From Rhipidocladum racemiflorum (taxonomy: Eukaryota; Streptophyta; Magnoliopsida; Poales; Poaceae), in NCBI GenBank assembly GCA_036346355.1, contig CM070591.1:20506001-20570000 (forward strand): 64,000 nucleotides of DNA, in the 5' to 3' direction. Every line of letters starts with the position of its first letter. Position 1 is the first letter of the stretch. Positions 1 to 12,475 of this stretch are shown piece after piece. Made by a program: the position numbers and the translations under genes. The notes below the pieces were generated by a model. It worked only from the letters and a program-made list of their open reading frames with translations. It did no database searches and was not told where the DNA came from.

Positions 1-1195
1 GATGCGGGCGGCTGGTTGGGTGGCACGGCACAGGCGGGGAAGACGGGTCGGTGGCTGGCCGGGTGGGCTGCGGCGCGCAGCTGGGGTAGAGGCCGAACGG
101 GCCGAGGAAGGCTGGCTGGGAGCAAGCCAAAAGCCCGAGGAAAATAGGACGAAAGTCCCACAAGCACGAGGAGAAGGCCCAAAACCGAAAAATTCAAATA
201 AACTCCAAATAAAATCAAATAAAAAACTTTTGAAATTTTTGGGCTATTTCAACATCGTCATCATCTTTACTATCTTCTTGGATTATTCATACTGATGATC
301 TAAATAAGCTTTAAGGGCCAATAACACGATCACATGCCAAGAAACTAGCTCAAAATATTGCGTTTTTTTTAATTGACCATAACTAAACTTCTAATGAGAA
401 TTGGAAGTTTCATTTTGCAACTACTTTTGTGTTCTTAGATATGAAGGTATTGGAACATGGTGTCCAAAAGGAGGAGAGGGAGGATGGACACTAAAAGGAG
501 TCGATGCGAATATTACTAGCACTTAGAGACATGCGGGAGCACTCAAAGGCGTGAACCAAGCCCTATGACTTCATTCCATGTGGCCCCACATAGTTCCAAG
601 CGGCCCCCACAAGGTCCTACACAACCCCTCTATTTCCTTCCATATATGCAGCGAAGAGGAAAGGAAAGAACCAAGAAAGAAGGAAAAGGAGATATTTTAG
701 CAATCTTTAAGCAAGGAAAGAAATCATCATGACTTGGCAAGAAGAGATTTCAACAATCTTGAAGAAAGAAAAGAGATCACCATGACTTTGCAAGAAGATA
801 TTGTTCCTATATTACAATAATTTGTTTCCAAAATATTTAGATTGTTTTCAATTAGATATATGAGTGTATACGGTAGGTGTGGTACTGCTCACGCACCCCA
901 ACCCTATATATGTGTGGTCCATCTATTATAAATATAACCATGAATTTTTATATTAAATGTATACTCTTTATTATATGGCTTGTCTGCAATGCCCCATTAG
1001 AATAGAGAGTTCCAATCTGAAATTCATTCTTGTTGCTCTTACAACTTCTTCGGGGTGATTGCAAGGAAGCATATGTCATGGGTGAGTTCACTTATCGTAG
1101 GTTATCGTATCAAGACGGTGATTGGTGCCAGTGTTCGTTAGGGTTCATGGGTTCATGTTATCATCTTTGACATCACAAGATCAGGCCACCCTGCA
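1..1195 (+). repeat. 3' part of a gypsy-type LTR (element G)
   Basis: This stretch ends in CTGCA just before a primer-binding site, as expected for the 3' end of a 5' LTR on the plus strand. The first 180 bases are GC-rich and the rest AT-rich, with no coding sequence that resembles a protein family. The 5' end of the LTR lies outside the window. Assignment to a Tat/Athila-like gypsy lineage is inferred only from the style of the leader and is uncertain. Confidence 0.45.
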
Positions 1196-1201
1196 TTATC
1201 T

Positions 1202-1213
1202 TGGTATTAGAGC
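1202..1213 (+). other. Primer-binding site of element G
   Basis: TGGTATTAGAGC differs by one base from TGGTATCAGAGC, the usual initiator tRNA-Met primer site of plant LTR retrotransposons. It lies 6 bases after the proposed LTR end at 1,195, so reverse transcription would have started here. Confidence 0.65.
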
Positions 1214-1898
1214 ATGGTTGAGTGGTGGCGAATTTCTATCCCCAAAGTAGTTTTATTTTTATGTCCTATTTCGAAAACTGCCTCACAAAGATCAAACCCT
1301 TAATTTAATCTGGATTTGCTAAGTTTTGATTCATTAGATTGATTGTACTAGTTGCTGAACATTTTTGCTTCGCATAGCTTTTATTTCAGTTATGTCCCAT
1401 TTGGTGTTTCGTGCATAACTTTTGCATACAAACTTAGATTTTCGTGTTCTTGTGCTCTCCTTTGATTTCTTTGAGAATAGTAGCATCCACAAAATACTAA
1501 ATCACAAAAATATTAGTACCTATCACTTTTGGGAATCATTCATTCATTTGCGAAAACTGTGATCCCAGTTGAGACTAGGTTTTGATTTTACTTAGGGCTG
1601 CTCATATTGATACGTTGCATAATCTAGTAACATCATATTATTATATTATCTTTCAACATTAATTTAGGGATTCCAAAACTTTGTTCATACTAGTGTTGGC
1701 CGAAAGTCACAAAAAAAAAGAAGAATAAAGAGCCAAAAGGCCAATGAAAAGAAAAGAAAAATATAGTTGTCAGTCGTAGCGAAACCATAATTTGTGTTTG
1801 TTATTTCCAGATTGTGCAATTTGTATTAATTAGTGAGCAATATTGTGCCCTCTTTGCATTATTGAAGCAATAAGCTAGCATCTCTCGGATATTGGTTT
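1214..1898 (+). other. Untranslated leader of element G
   Basis: This is AT-rich sequence downstream of the primer site with no open frame of note. A purine-rich stretch (about 1,708-1,765) with AAAGAAAAG runs resembles leaders of gypsy elements. No gag follows: at about 1,899 the sequence passes into LTR-like DNA of another family, so element G is truncated. Confidence 0.4.
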
Positions 1899-1906
1899 CA
1901 CTCAAT

Positions 1907-2410
1907 TAGGGATGGCAAAATTACCCGTGGGTTCGGGTATCCGTGGGTACCCGACCCGATGGGTTCGGGTATGGGTTTGATTTCAGACCCGCGGGTTTCA
2001 AATTTCGGGTTCGGGTTTGGGTTTGGGTTCGGGTTCGGTTCTGCACCCGTGGGTACCCGAATTAATTAATATAAATTAAAAATAATGAAAAGTTAATTCA
2101 AGATTTTCAAGCATCGTTCGAGATGTAAGATGCGGTAACTTTCATGATTATATACACCATATATTTTTCCTTTAAACATAGAAATTACAAATGAATTGAT
2201 TGACAATTGATGGTTGAAAATTTGATTGCGAGGTGAATTTAATTTCGGGTTCGGGTACCCATTCGGGTTTGGGTACCCATCGGGTTCGGGTATGGGCGTG
2301 GGTATGTACCCGTGAGAGATTTTGGGTTCGGGTTCGGATATGAATTTCGGGTTTCGGGTTCGGGTCTGCGAGAGGCCTACCCGCCCGTACCCACCCGATT
2401 GCCATCCCTA
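1907..2410. mobile_element. Non-autonomous hAT-type element (504 bp)
   Basis: The ends are perfect 12-bp inverted repeats, TAGGGATGGCAA and TTGCCATCCCTA. The flanks are a perfect 8-bp target duplication, CACTCAAT, at 1,899-1,906 and 2,411-2,418, which is the hAT signature. Both subterminal regions consist of clustered TTCGGGT/ACCCG words and the core is AT-rich. There is no transposase. The perfect TSD implies fairly recent insertion. Confidence 0.9.
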
Positions 2411-3896
2411 CACTCAATTTAGAGTTCATTTGCAAAAGTTATGAGCATTTAGATTTTGAATGTACATAAATTCACCTAAAGTAGAAAAGTGGGTGACGTT
2501 GAAGGTGTTTTTCAGCCATTTTACATTTTTCAACAGAGAAATCGCACTTCCAATTGAATTGAAAGTGAATCTCTTTTTTCTAGCATTTTTGACTAATTTC
2601 ACCGAGGCTTACATATGGGGTCTACATGCCACTGTTTTTTTTAAATCACTAAGGGTGTGTTTGGTTACCTGCACCATCCTAGCTTGTTTCGTATGAGCCA
2701 TCCAGGCTAGCCTTGGCCTGACTGAGTGGATGCAAGTTAAGTTGTTTGGTTGCTTGTTTGTGCATCTCATGAGCCTGCATTAGAGAGAAGTCTCATTTCT
2801 GTGTTTTCTCCATCCTGTATGAGTGGGTGCAATTGCATCCACCTGGCCAGGATGAACAGGAAACCAAACATGCGTCTAATAGATACAGTTGTATCCACTC
2901 ATGCGATTCAGGCACCATGCAGGCAACCAAACACACCCTAACATGTGGGTCCAAATATTAGTGACTCGAAGGCTTAAATACTGATTTGGTTTTAAACTAA
3001 GCCCTTAAATAGGAGTTGGCCCACCCGCCACTGACTCGTCAACTAAAATCATGGTTAATTAGATATTTAATGATGAACCTAACACCTGGGCCCACTTGTC
3101 AGTGCTAAGTGTGTGTGAGAGAGGGTGATGGCATGGGGCACCTAATGGGTAGGGCCCATCTGTCATTGACCCGAAACAGAGCAATGTGCGGAGAGGCTCA
3201 CCGGCAGTGAATGGCGGATGATCATGCTAATCGGGTGGTCGGTTTAGCTAGAGGGGAGCATGGGGTGTCAAGGAACTCTTCGGCAATCACTGGGGTTGGT
3301 CGATTTAGCTAGAGGGGAGAATGGGGTGTCAAGGAACTCTTCGGCGGTGACTAGGGTTGGCCGTAGATAGCCTATGGCGGAGTAGAGCAACTGCTCTAAT
3401 GACGAGTAGTGGCGGAAGTTCTGTGTGTGTGATCATGCTTGACCAGGAGAGGGGAAAGCATCTAGGGTAGTATGGACCTTGTTTTAGTTCCTAGCTGCAT
3501 CGGGGAATTACTGGGGAAATTTGGCGGCAATGACGGAGCTGACGAAGACGGAGAAGGGATGGCGGTATTCTCAGTGCTCCAAGCTACAAAATAAGGAGGG
3601 ATCGTGACCAAGGGACATCATGGGTGCTTCACACCAAATAGATTTGGAAATGGCTCAACATGAAGCTGGATTGATTTGATTGGCTTCTCGGAAGCTTGGC
3701 GGCAATGGGGTTCCACAGTGGCGCAGCGGCTTCGACCTTGGGGCAAGGAGGAACTAGGGGGTGTGGAGAGCTCATGGAAACAATGGTGGAGGTTATATAG
3801 TGGCAGAGAGGCGGGTGTTTATGTAAAATTTTTAGAGCGTGATTAGCTATGTGGTTTTCTAGACAAATCTTTTTGTGTTTTTTTTAATGAAGGAAT
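2411..3896 (-). repeat. LTR fragment, family F copy 1 (left part)
   Basis: It resembles 25,080-25,668 in the same orientation. Shared landmarks include GCAAAAGTTATGAGCATT, the phrase around ACATGTGGGGTCCA, and a CCCACTTGTCA block. A degenerate GGCGG-rich stretch (3,180-3,800) follows. It contains a Tourist MITE and is interrupted on the right by a Copia LTR. No protein similarity is visible. Confidence 0.5.
2653..2938. mobile_element. Tourist-like MITE (PIF/Harbinger, 286 bp)
   Basis: The terminal inverted repeats read GGGTGTGTTTGGTTACCTGC on the left and GGGTGTGTTTGGTTGCCTGC on the reverse complement of the right end, with one mismatch. They are flanked by a 3-bp TAA duplication, the PIF/Harbinger signature. 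There is no coding capacity. It sits inside the family F LTR fragment. Confidence 0.9.
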
Positions 3897-5450
3897 TGTT
3901 GGAAATATGCCCTAGAGGTCAATCATGAAGATGATTGCCTTGCATTTATGCTTACATTGTTCCTTTCATAATGTCATGTTATATATCATCAAGTATGTGA
4001 CTTGATCATGAAACTCTATAATTTGATTATGATATTATTATAAATTATTCCTTGTTTATTTATTGGTTGGGACACCAATAATCTGTATTCAAAACAAGAA
4101 CACGAATTGTTTGATAATCATGCTTCATGGATTATAGGTATGTGATACAATTCAATCATGTGAATACATGTAAGGTACATGCTATTGGACTGACCCACTT
4201 ATGAAACACCTCTTGAGGATATGGTGACTATCATAAGTTGTTTCATACAATGATAATAATTGATCCTTATAGTTTAGATCAACATAGTTCCCTATATGAG
4301 GATGGTATGCTTTTATGTTGTCTAACGTCGTTGGTAACTGGATAATCATAAGGACAACACTCGGGTATGATCGAATCATGTAGAGGGAAGTGTATGACCA
4401 AGATGAAATTTGTCCTCCTCACACTGAGGGAATGATATTGATCAGCTACTCTATGAATAGACTAAAGAATGTGCATGGCCATGCCCAAACGATTAAGGTG
4501 TTAATCGATCAATCTTGTTAGTGTACTTAGATAATTGAGAGAATTAGTTTAACAGAACAAGGATGACACACCTCAACCTTGGGCTAAACCATGATATCAA
4601 AGTGACAAAGGGATTGACATGTATTCATTGAAAGTTTGTCGGATAAATAACATTAATGCAATTTGGGTAGTTGTTATGTTCTACTCGGAGCTACTTGCGA
4701 CTTGTGAATCGAAAAAGGAGTTTTTTGGTTTATTGCCAACATTGTATGAACTAAAGGGTCACACACAAGAATAGGCTTATGATATGTTCATGAAATCTTC
4801 TCTCATGACATATGTTCAATGCGATTGAACATGATATTAGGTTGTTCCCAAAAGCGTGCGAACCCGCAATGTGCAAAATATGATTTTTGCTAAAAAAATT
4901 GTATCAGTGTTGAAAAACATTGCAGCAGCATTGAAAGCAATGTAGCATGTCAGTAGCCTATAGCAGCAGATATATGAATAGTACCATGTCAGCATCACTG
5001 TAGCAAACTGACATGTGAACAGCACCAAGTTGGTTCTACAGTAATTTGTTATAAAATGGGGTGTATGGTTGAGAAAAAAATTAGGAAGAAAAGAAAGGGA
5101 AAGAAAGGTGAAAAAGTTTCACCTGAACTATAAATAAAGGTCACGATAGTCATATTGCGCTGTACTAGCATACCGATGTCATTCGCCTATTCATGTGGAT
5201 ATCTAAAGGTTGTGGCTGCTACTACCACGAAGATTTAATGGAATCCATTTCCGCTGCTACGTTTAGGCATTGAAGATGTGAGCTTCACTAGGAGCTTCTC
5301 CAAAAGCTTTGCATTTGCGCTCACAAGACCACGGTATGCATTTATTGCTTTTGGTATATTCTAAATATTGGTTCTAATGCATGCGGTCGGTCTGGAAAAG
5401 GGTTAAATTTTTGAAATTTACTAGGACTTTACCCTCTAGATTCCCCAACA
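3897..5450 (+). mobile_element. Copia-type LTR, probably solo
   Basis: It starts TGTTGGAAATATGCCCTAGA, a start typical of a widespread grass Copia LTR, and ends TTCCCCAACA, giving the TGTTGG/CCAACA inverted termini. Length (1,554 bp) suits that group. No primer-binding site follows and no polypurine tract precedes it, so it looks like a solo LTR. The flanking 5-mers differ (GGAAT and AGATC), so it may instead be a recombinant between two copies. The LTRs of the Copia element at 12,476-20,820 start similarly on the minus strand. Confidence 0.75.
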
Positions 5451-5735
5451 AGATCAGGTATTTGATTTTTCAGAAGCATCAACTAGATTAAAAAATGCAG
5501 GAAACTTTTTGGAGAGGTCCTTTTGACTATTAAGTACTTAAATAAATGCTTTATAGACTTTGAGATGATTAAATTTTGAGATTTGAAAATAATAAACCAT
5601 AACTAGTATAGTTAAAAAGCTCTTTCTTGAAACGAAAAAATTCCAAAAAATGTAAAAATTGCTGAAAATTAAAATTAAGGCAAAAAGTCAAATTAGATAC
5701 TTGTATTTCAAATTTGGTGCATTTTGGAATGTTAC
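5451..5735 (-). repeat. LTR fragment, family F copy 1 (right end)
   Basis: This AT-rich stretch ends TTTTGGAATGTTAC, matching in style and position the end of the second F copy at 32,699 (TTTGGGATGTTACA). It is probably the continuation of 2,411-3,896 across the Copia LTR. Confidence 0.35.
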
Positions 5736-6323
5736 GTGTTCTTACAATAAGGGGTCCATTAGCCGAATAAAACACAACATAAAGGTAGTGAATTAAAATA
5801 GTAAATTCCAATGATATGCCTTAACCGAAAAATCCAAAGACAACCAACTAGATTAAGCCCTAGAAAAGATCATCGTCATATTCCTTGAAACCTATGGTAA
5901 AGTGTGAATCATCGGCGGTGATGATTTCTTCGTCCTACGAATATCAACAAGCAAGGGTGAGTACATTTATAGTCAGCAAGACTTGTAGTGTATCACAATT
6001 ATAAGTATATGCATGGCTATGTCAATGGAGTGACTGTCCTAACATATTCTCAAACTTTTCATAAGACAAAATGAATTTAATAATATCAAGTAGTAGATTG
6101 CAAACAGAATTGAAAAGAGCAGTCGATAAGTATGTAAGTAACAAGTATATAATATAAATATGAGCAAATCACAATCCTATATGATTGTGATCAACAATCC
6201 ATTCCCAGTAATACACTTGGTATAACATCAGCATCATGGCTACCCATCATTTCTCCAACACAAGTTTTTACATGAAAATTCCAAACTAACTAGTATCAAT
6301 GCACCAAGTCTCTCGTGAACACG
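5736..6323 (-). repeat. LTR fragment, family F copy 2 (left part)
   Basis: It contains GCAAGGGTGAGTAC (about 5,951), the reverse complement of a word seen late in the family B LTRs (GTACTCACCCTTGC), which suggests a minus-strand LTR. It is directly interrupted at 6,324 by element A and should continue at 24,263. The exact left boundary is not resolved. Confidence 0.35.
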
Positions 6324-6328
6324 AGCAT

Positions 6329-8521
6329 TATGACACTATGGAATGTGACATTATCGATTTTGGCATTATGGTATGACTTTTGTATCGTGTTTTTGGCCCT
6401 TTCTACGGGAGTTTGAGCCTTTCCGAGGGAGTTTGGGCCTTTTCGGGGGAGTTTGGGCCTTGGGGGAATTAACTTGGGCTTTTGGGGGACCTTTGTGGGC
6501 CGAAGGTGGGGGAACCTTGGCCCATGTGGAGGAGAGTTTTGGGCAGCAGCCCTGCTGCCCCCTTGCGCCCCACCCTATTGCCCCCCCAAGTCCCCTTCCA
6601 AACCCTAGCCGCCTTGCCCCCCTTGCGCCTCCCCCTTGCCCCCTTGCGCCTCCACCTCCCCATCCCCTCCCTAGCCGCCATCCTCCCCTCCCCTAGCAGC
6701 CCCACACCTCTCCCTCCTCAGTGTTCTTCATTTCCTCGCTCGGTGGATCGCTGGTCCGGAGATCTCCGGCGATTCGCTGCGGTTCGGGAGGAAAGAGCGG
6801 CCGAAAGGAAGGAGGGATTCGTCATCGCTCGGTTCTTCAAGAAGAGGTAACGACTCGTGGCTCTTTTGGGGTGGTATATGTACTGCTAGATGGGAGAATC
6901 CATGCCTAGAACTTGTGTTTAGATGATGCGATTAGAGGTGTTGAACTGGATTCTAGATCTATCTCGCGAGTAGCTCTCGGCCATGTTTGACAGTCGGTGT
7001 TGGGACGCGTTTTTTTAGGATTTTAGAGGCATTTTCTAATCAGCGGGCTATTATGAAAGTTGTAGGTAATTCAATCACCTTTAATTGGACACCAAGAACG
7101 TTAAATTATGTCCAGCCGTTTAAAAGTTATATCTGTTTTACCGAACATTATCCAATCTATGACATGATTGGGACAGATTATGTTTAACTGTAGATTAGAG
7201 GGTTTTAGATGCCGATTCAGTCTTCGTGAATACTTAGAAAAAGTTGGAAATTTCCTAAGCTTCAAGAAAATGTACTCTTTTATTTGATTTGGAGTTTTAT
7301 AACTCAATTTATGCAAGTTGGAAGCCCGCAGTCCCGATTGGACAGATTCTCTACTTTCGGGTTTTAGGAGTGGGTTGCGAAGTTGTTGTAGATGATCACT
7401 CTTGTACTGTTTTGTGGGCAAGTTTTGAGTGTAATGTACCTATGTGCAGGTGGTGTGACCCCGAGAGTGCCCTCAACCTCTTGCCACTCATCGCTCACGG
7501 TTGAAGGCAAGTGTATTGGGATGGATTTGGGGTTTTGGGTGATCAACTTGATGTGTAGCTTTGCTATGATACTATATGATGCGCTAATTTGCCATGTTGA
7601 TCCTTGCATGTGATATGATGTTCATGTTTAGTTCAAGGCTATGATGTTGTTAAATTGAGTTTCCTTTATGTAATTATATCATGATGCGGCATATGTGCAT
7701 TCATAATGGAAGAGGCGACCCATTCTGATGCGGGCCTCTGTGTTCACACATAGTGAACACGAAAGTCCTACCTCGTAGTCCCATCCACGATTGTGTATGG
7801 GAGCGAGTCAGTAAGAGTAGGCACCCTCCACGGGATGGAAGGGGAAAGAGGGTGCACATCGACGGGTGTGCACTCGGCAATACCGGTATGTGCTAATAAA
7901 GAGACATGTGCATTGCATTGCATGTATGATGATGTTAATGAGATGGATATATGATGAATTATGAGATGCTTATGATGTTGAATATGAGATGTAGTGATGA
8001 TGGTATTGAAAACTGTTTTGCTTGTTCCATTGCAATACACTTTGCTGAGTGATGAACTCACGCTTGTTGTTTTATGATGTTTTTAGGTACCATGAAACTG
8101 GCATGCGGGAAAGAGAATTAGCGGCACATCTTCACGTAGCTTCATTCACCTAGACAACTACACTTTATCATTCGTAGTTGTGATAATCAGTTTTATTGCG
8201 CTAAAACTTGGATTATGCCTTAATGTGTGCTTGGTTCTATCGTTCACTTCGTTTTAGTTCATGAAACGTTTGAATTCATTATTATGGACTTAAATTGTTG
8301 CTATACCTCCTGTTATTGCTGTTTTAGATGTCACCCATTATGTTATTGCTTGTGATATTATTACTGTTGCTTCAAATCATGGAAAAACAAAGGAGATGCT
8401 GCCGAAATTTTGGTTAAAGCATTTGCGCCCTTGCTGTAATTTGTCTTTAATTATTGTATTTAGTTGCTGTTTCTACTATGTTTGGTGACATCCAGGGCAT
8501 ACTAGATGCCGGGGTGTTACA
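6329..8521 (+). repeat. 5' LTR of element A (2,193 bp)
   Basis: It begins TATGACACTATGG, directly after the AGCAT duplication, and ends GCCGGGGTGTTACA, two bases before the primer site. It matches the two LTRs of A' (43,829-45,979 and 50,288-60,272). A GGGAGTTTGGGCC-rich tract and C-rich segment (6,410-6,720) make spurious open frames. A 200-bp block (7,690-7,895) carries two hairpins also found in the family C LTR. Confidence 0.85.
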
Positions 8522-8523
8522 GT

Positions 8524-8535
8524 TGGTATCAGAGC
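8524..8535 (+). other. Primer-binding site of element A
   Basis: TGGTATCAGAGC matches the canonical initiator tRNA-Met primer site and starts 3 bases after the LTR end. The leader after it (to 8,804) is closely shared with A' and with the non-autonomous element D. Confidence 0.9.
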
Positions 8536-8804
8536 AGGCATTAGGTCCTTGAAACATGTATTTAGTGTCATACCATAGGTTCAACTAAAATGTGAAGTGG
8601 GATAACCTAGAAACATGGCTTAGGTTATACTTAAAATTTGACACACTTGGATGCACAGTATGATGGGTTTATGGTTCGTCATTGCATCGCGATTTCTATA
8701 TTTGATGAAGACTATGTATATGTTGATATTTGATATTTGATCTTGTTTATATTGATGATGTGCCTGTAAATATATGATTGTATGGTTGTGTGACTGTAGC
8801 AGCC

Positions 8805-9740
8805 ATGCCGAGGGGTAGAGGTTGTGGTCGCCGTGGCCGTGGAGGCCAGGGTCGAGGTGGGAGTCACCCATCTCAGGGAGTAGCTGAGTCGGTTGCTGAG
8901 TGAAGCGCTTCGCCACTTGCTCATGGGCTAGCGCAGGAGGAGATCCCAGCGGCACAGTCGGGGGCTGAGGTGCCAGCCACTACTGCGGCCTTGTGCAGGC
9001 ACTGCAGAGGGGGTCTAGGAGCTGCGCTAACAGGTGCAGGCAGGCCCTGCTATTGTGCCTCCCCCTACAGCGGCACCCGTTGTTGCCCCTGTTGTGCCGG
9101 AGCCGAGGATGAGTCTCCGTGAGTGGTTGTCCCTCTGTCTGGAAACTTTTGATGTAGTGGGCACGCCGGTCCAGTCCGCAGATTGGCTGCGGTACATGGA
9201 GCGGCAGTTTGAGGTTTTGGAGTTGACCACGGTCCAGAGAGCTCACTTTGTGGCCTTTCAGCTGAAGGGCCAAGCGGATATCTGGTGGGAGGGGGTTCTT
9301 GCAGCTAGGGCCCCCGCTCTTGGACCAGTCACCTGGGAGGACTTTGTGGCTCGCTTCCAAGCCAAGTTCTACCCAGAGTCCTTTCTTGAGAGGATAGAGC
9401 ATACTCTGTCGACTCTTTCCCAGGGGAAGAAGTCGGTGGTAGAGTATGAAGTGGAGTTCGATAATGTGGTGCATTTTGTGCCGGCTGTGGTAGCGGATGA
9501 GAGGGAGAAGGCGAGGAGGTTCTGTAGGGGCCTCAATCAGGAGTTCAGAGTTGTCATGGGGGCGACTGTCCCTCGTGACTTCAGCTCCGTTGTGGAGCAA
9601 GCGAAGGGCATTAGAGCTCTCCAGGGATAAGCAAAACCTGGAGGTTCAGGGGTTCCAGCGGCCCCGGGCGGGGGCTAGAAGAGGACCTTTGGTGGAGGAG
9701 GTGGGTCTTCTCAGCGAGCCACCTTAAAGAAGTTCAAGGG
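8805..9740 (+). pseudogene. gag of element A, broken
   Basis: Gag forms the capsid that packages the element's RNA. The frame opens with the Arg/Gly-rich start MPRGRGCGRRGRGG and meets a TGA at 8,901 where A' has GGA. A different frame (9,034-9,630) holds the retrotransposon gag domain, with QLKGQADIWWEGVLAARAP, FVARFQAKFYPESFLERIEHTL and GKKSVVEYEVEF motifs typical of Ty3/gypsy capsid. A second frameshift follows near 9,620. The frame ends at LKKFKGGYG, where element B1 is inserted. The zinc-knuckle part lay in the deleted stretch. At least one nonsense change and two frameshifts mean no functional protein. Confidence 0.85.
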
Positions 9741-9752
9741 GGGATATGGTTC

Positions 9753-12475
9753 TATAACACCCCAATTTTTGCTTTTCATGAATTTAAATAAGATTTGGCA
9801 CTTTGGTGAATTTTTGGAATTTTTTGGAATTTATTTGGATTTATTTGGAATTTATTTGAATTTATTCCCTTTTGAAATAAATGAAGAATTTGATTTTTCA
9901 AATAAAATTTTGTTGGAAATATTTTATTTGAGTCCAAAATGTTCTAAAATATTTTCTAGAATTTTTCTGAAATTTTTCTAAGTGTTTTGCTATTTTTAAT
10001 GAATTAAATGAATTTTTGGGAATTAATTTGATTATTTAATCGCTGGAAAACCCAATCCGGTTTTACTGTTCGTCCGACCGGACCCGAGTCCGAGTCAGAC
10101 TCGAGTCCGACCCGGAACCGACTGCGCTAGCAGCCTCGGTCGAACCAAGTCACCGAACCCTAGCGCGCGTGACCGTCGGGTCGTAATCCAACGGCCACGA
10201 TCGCGCCACGTCGCCCGAACCCGAGTCCGACCGAGCCAGCTAGGTCGCCCGATCGGACCCGAGTCCAAACCCCCGTGCCGTTGGATCTAGATCCAACGTC
10301 TCACGTTGAGCCACGTCACCCAATCCGAATCCATTTCGGATTCCGCCGCCGCAGCTGTGTGGGCCTCGGTTTCCGCGATTTTCACGGACGCCGAGGGACC
10401 TATTTAAGGCGCCGCCGCCACCACCGTGTAGCCGACTCCTGTGCGCACCCGTAGCCCTCGACCACATCGCCTGAGCCACCGCCGTTCGCCCGCTAGAGCT
10501 CGCCGTAGTTGGTCTTGCGCTCCGCCGCGGTTATTCGACGTTTCCGCTGCCGTTGAGCCCAGATCCGGAACCGCAAGGACAAGACGCATCGGAGGGTACC
10601 TTTCACCTCGCCCGAATCGCGCCCAAGCGCCGTTGCTGTGGTCACCGTCCTCGTCTCTGGTGAGCCAGCTCCGCCGCACGCCATCGCCGTCGCTCGAGCT
10701 CCACCAACCGTCCGATCAAGATCCAAGGGCCCAGATTCGTCCACATCATCCCCGGTGAGATCTCACGTTGTTTTCGCTAGATCTATTTCCAACTGTTGGA
10801 TCTAGATCCAACGGTTTAGATCACGCCACGTAGCTGTAACCGCACCATGCTAGATCCATTCTCAGCAGTTAGATCTAGATCGTACGGCTAGGGTTAGCCA
10901 CGTTGTAAACTCTAGATTTGATCTTGACCGTCCGATCAAGATCGAACGGTCCAGAGGGACCGAGCGGTTTCCATAACGCGTTAAGCCAGATCTGATCTGG
11001 GCCGTTGATTTTCAAATCAACGGCCGAGATCCAGCCACGTGGTCGAGAGGCGATCGTCGCGGTCGGTAGCGATTCTGGCCGATTCTTGCGTGGCGTTAGC
11101 CGTGACGTCACATGGGGCCTGCGTGTCAGCGACCGAGCCAAACCGCACCATGACGTCATGCTGACGTCACGGTGGGGCCCGCGTGTCAGCCCACTAGGCT
11201 GAGCGTGGTGGTGACGTCGGCCCGACGTCACGAGGGGCCCACATGTCAGAGACACGAGCCGTGGACCGGGTCCACGGTGGACCGAGCCAAACCATGCACC
11301 GGGTCCATGGACCCGAGGCGACGTGGCGGCGTCTGATTGATCCACGTGTCATGCTGACGCAATAAACCATTTTCCGAAAATGAAATTATTTATTTAATTC
11401 GGTTTATTGATTTTAAATATAGATTCAAACTTCAAATGCTTATAACTTTTGCGTTTCAACTCGGATTTGGGTGATTCAAATTTCTAAATTTTCATAAAAA
11501 TGAGACCTACTCAAATATGAATTTTAATTAATTTTTGATTATGAATATTTCCCTATTTATAATTAATTAATGCTTTCTTTAAACTTTAAACAGTTATAAC
11601 TTTTGCATTTTAACTCCGAATTTGACGATTCCAGTTTCTAAAAATTCATAAAATTATGCTCTCTCTGTTTATGAACTTTATTTGGATGTTTGGACAATTT
11701 TTGTCTACTATTTTATTCATTCATTACTATTTGCACGCGTTACGAGTAGACGTTGAAGTGCCCGAAGGCTTCGAAGGTGAAGTGTTAACCCAGGAGCCAT
11801 CTCAGGACCAAGATCAAGTACTCTTTGAAGGCAAGTTATGCCTTGACCATGTTGATCCTATTTTCGAATTAATTTGATTTAAATTACTGCATGCTAGTTT
11901 AATTAGAAAATGCTTTACTTAATTTTGGGAAATTAGATACATGCCAAATTGATGTATGACACCTTGGTTAATTAAATATGTGCCATGACCCATTGTCACC
12001 CTAGTTGTGGATTATTAGTTGGACATTATTAAATTGCCAACATGGGTAGTTAGATCGATGTAGTATGCTTAGCATTGCCACGTGAAATGCTTTGGACAAT
12101 CAAATGCTAAAATTGACTTAATGAGATATTGAACCTGTTTTGAAGAAGTGTCATGTGTTGTGATTGTCGATGGCACGTGGTGCATGGTAATCAACTGGGG
12201 TTTGATAAATAGTTTTCGACCGGGGCATGTGGCAAGAATGATCGGGTGGGCCAGTTGTGGCACCGGGAGCGTTGATTTGGTTCTTCGGGCAGTCTTGCCC
12301 TGGTCACCCTAAGGACTTAACCTTGCAAGCCTTTGAACTGAGTCAAATGTGCAACCAAATGTCTATAATGGGACGGACCTAGTTGATTAAGTTGCTAATA
12401 ACGTACCTGTTGGACCTCGGGGTGTCAACTATACCTTTTGTGTAGTTGTACGGGGGAGCGTACCGGGGCTGCGGC
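9753..12475 (+). repeat. LTR of B1, left part
   Basis: It starts TATAACACCCCAATTTTTGC, a one-base decay of the TGTAACACCCC start seen at 63,185. An AT-rich head (to 10,040) is followed by a GC-rich region (10,050-11,370) full of GAGTCCGA words and near-palindromes such as TTGGATCTAGATCCAA, then an AT-rich part with words shared with the copy at 27,892 (for example GAAGGCAAGTT before TTTGACCAT or CTTGACCAT). It continues at 20,826 past the Copia insertion; total length is about 3.6 kb. Confidence 0.8.
10399..10410 (+). promoter_or_regulatory. Possible TATA box in the family B LTR
   Basis: CCTATTTAAGGC sits at the change from GC-rich upstream DNA to a CCGCC-rich segment. The same arrangement, CCCTATTTATTGCGCC, occurs in the third family-B LTR at about 63,823. 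Placement in both copies supports a core promoter for LTR transcription, but this is inferred from the motif alone. Confidence 0.35.

Noticed and set aside
2172..2435. Minus-strand frame rich in PEP and HTH repeats
   Set aside because: It is produced by TTCGGGT repeats in the subterminal region of the hAT-type element.
3897..5450. Confirmed solo LTR with TSD
   Set aside because: The ends are clear, but the flanking five bases differ (GGAAT and AGATC), so a clean solo insertion is not shown.
6373..6909. Proline-rich frames on both strands
   Set aside because: They lie within the LTR of element A and arise from C-rich and GGGAGTTTGGGCC-type sequence; the equivalent in A' is not conserved as protein.
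10240..11345. Arg-rich frames on both strands
   Set aside because: They fall in the GC-rich part of the family B LTR, with no motif and no matching frame in the copies at 28,680 and 63,553.
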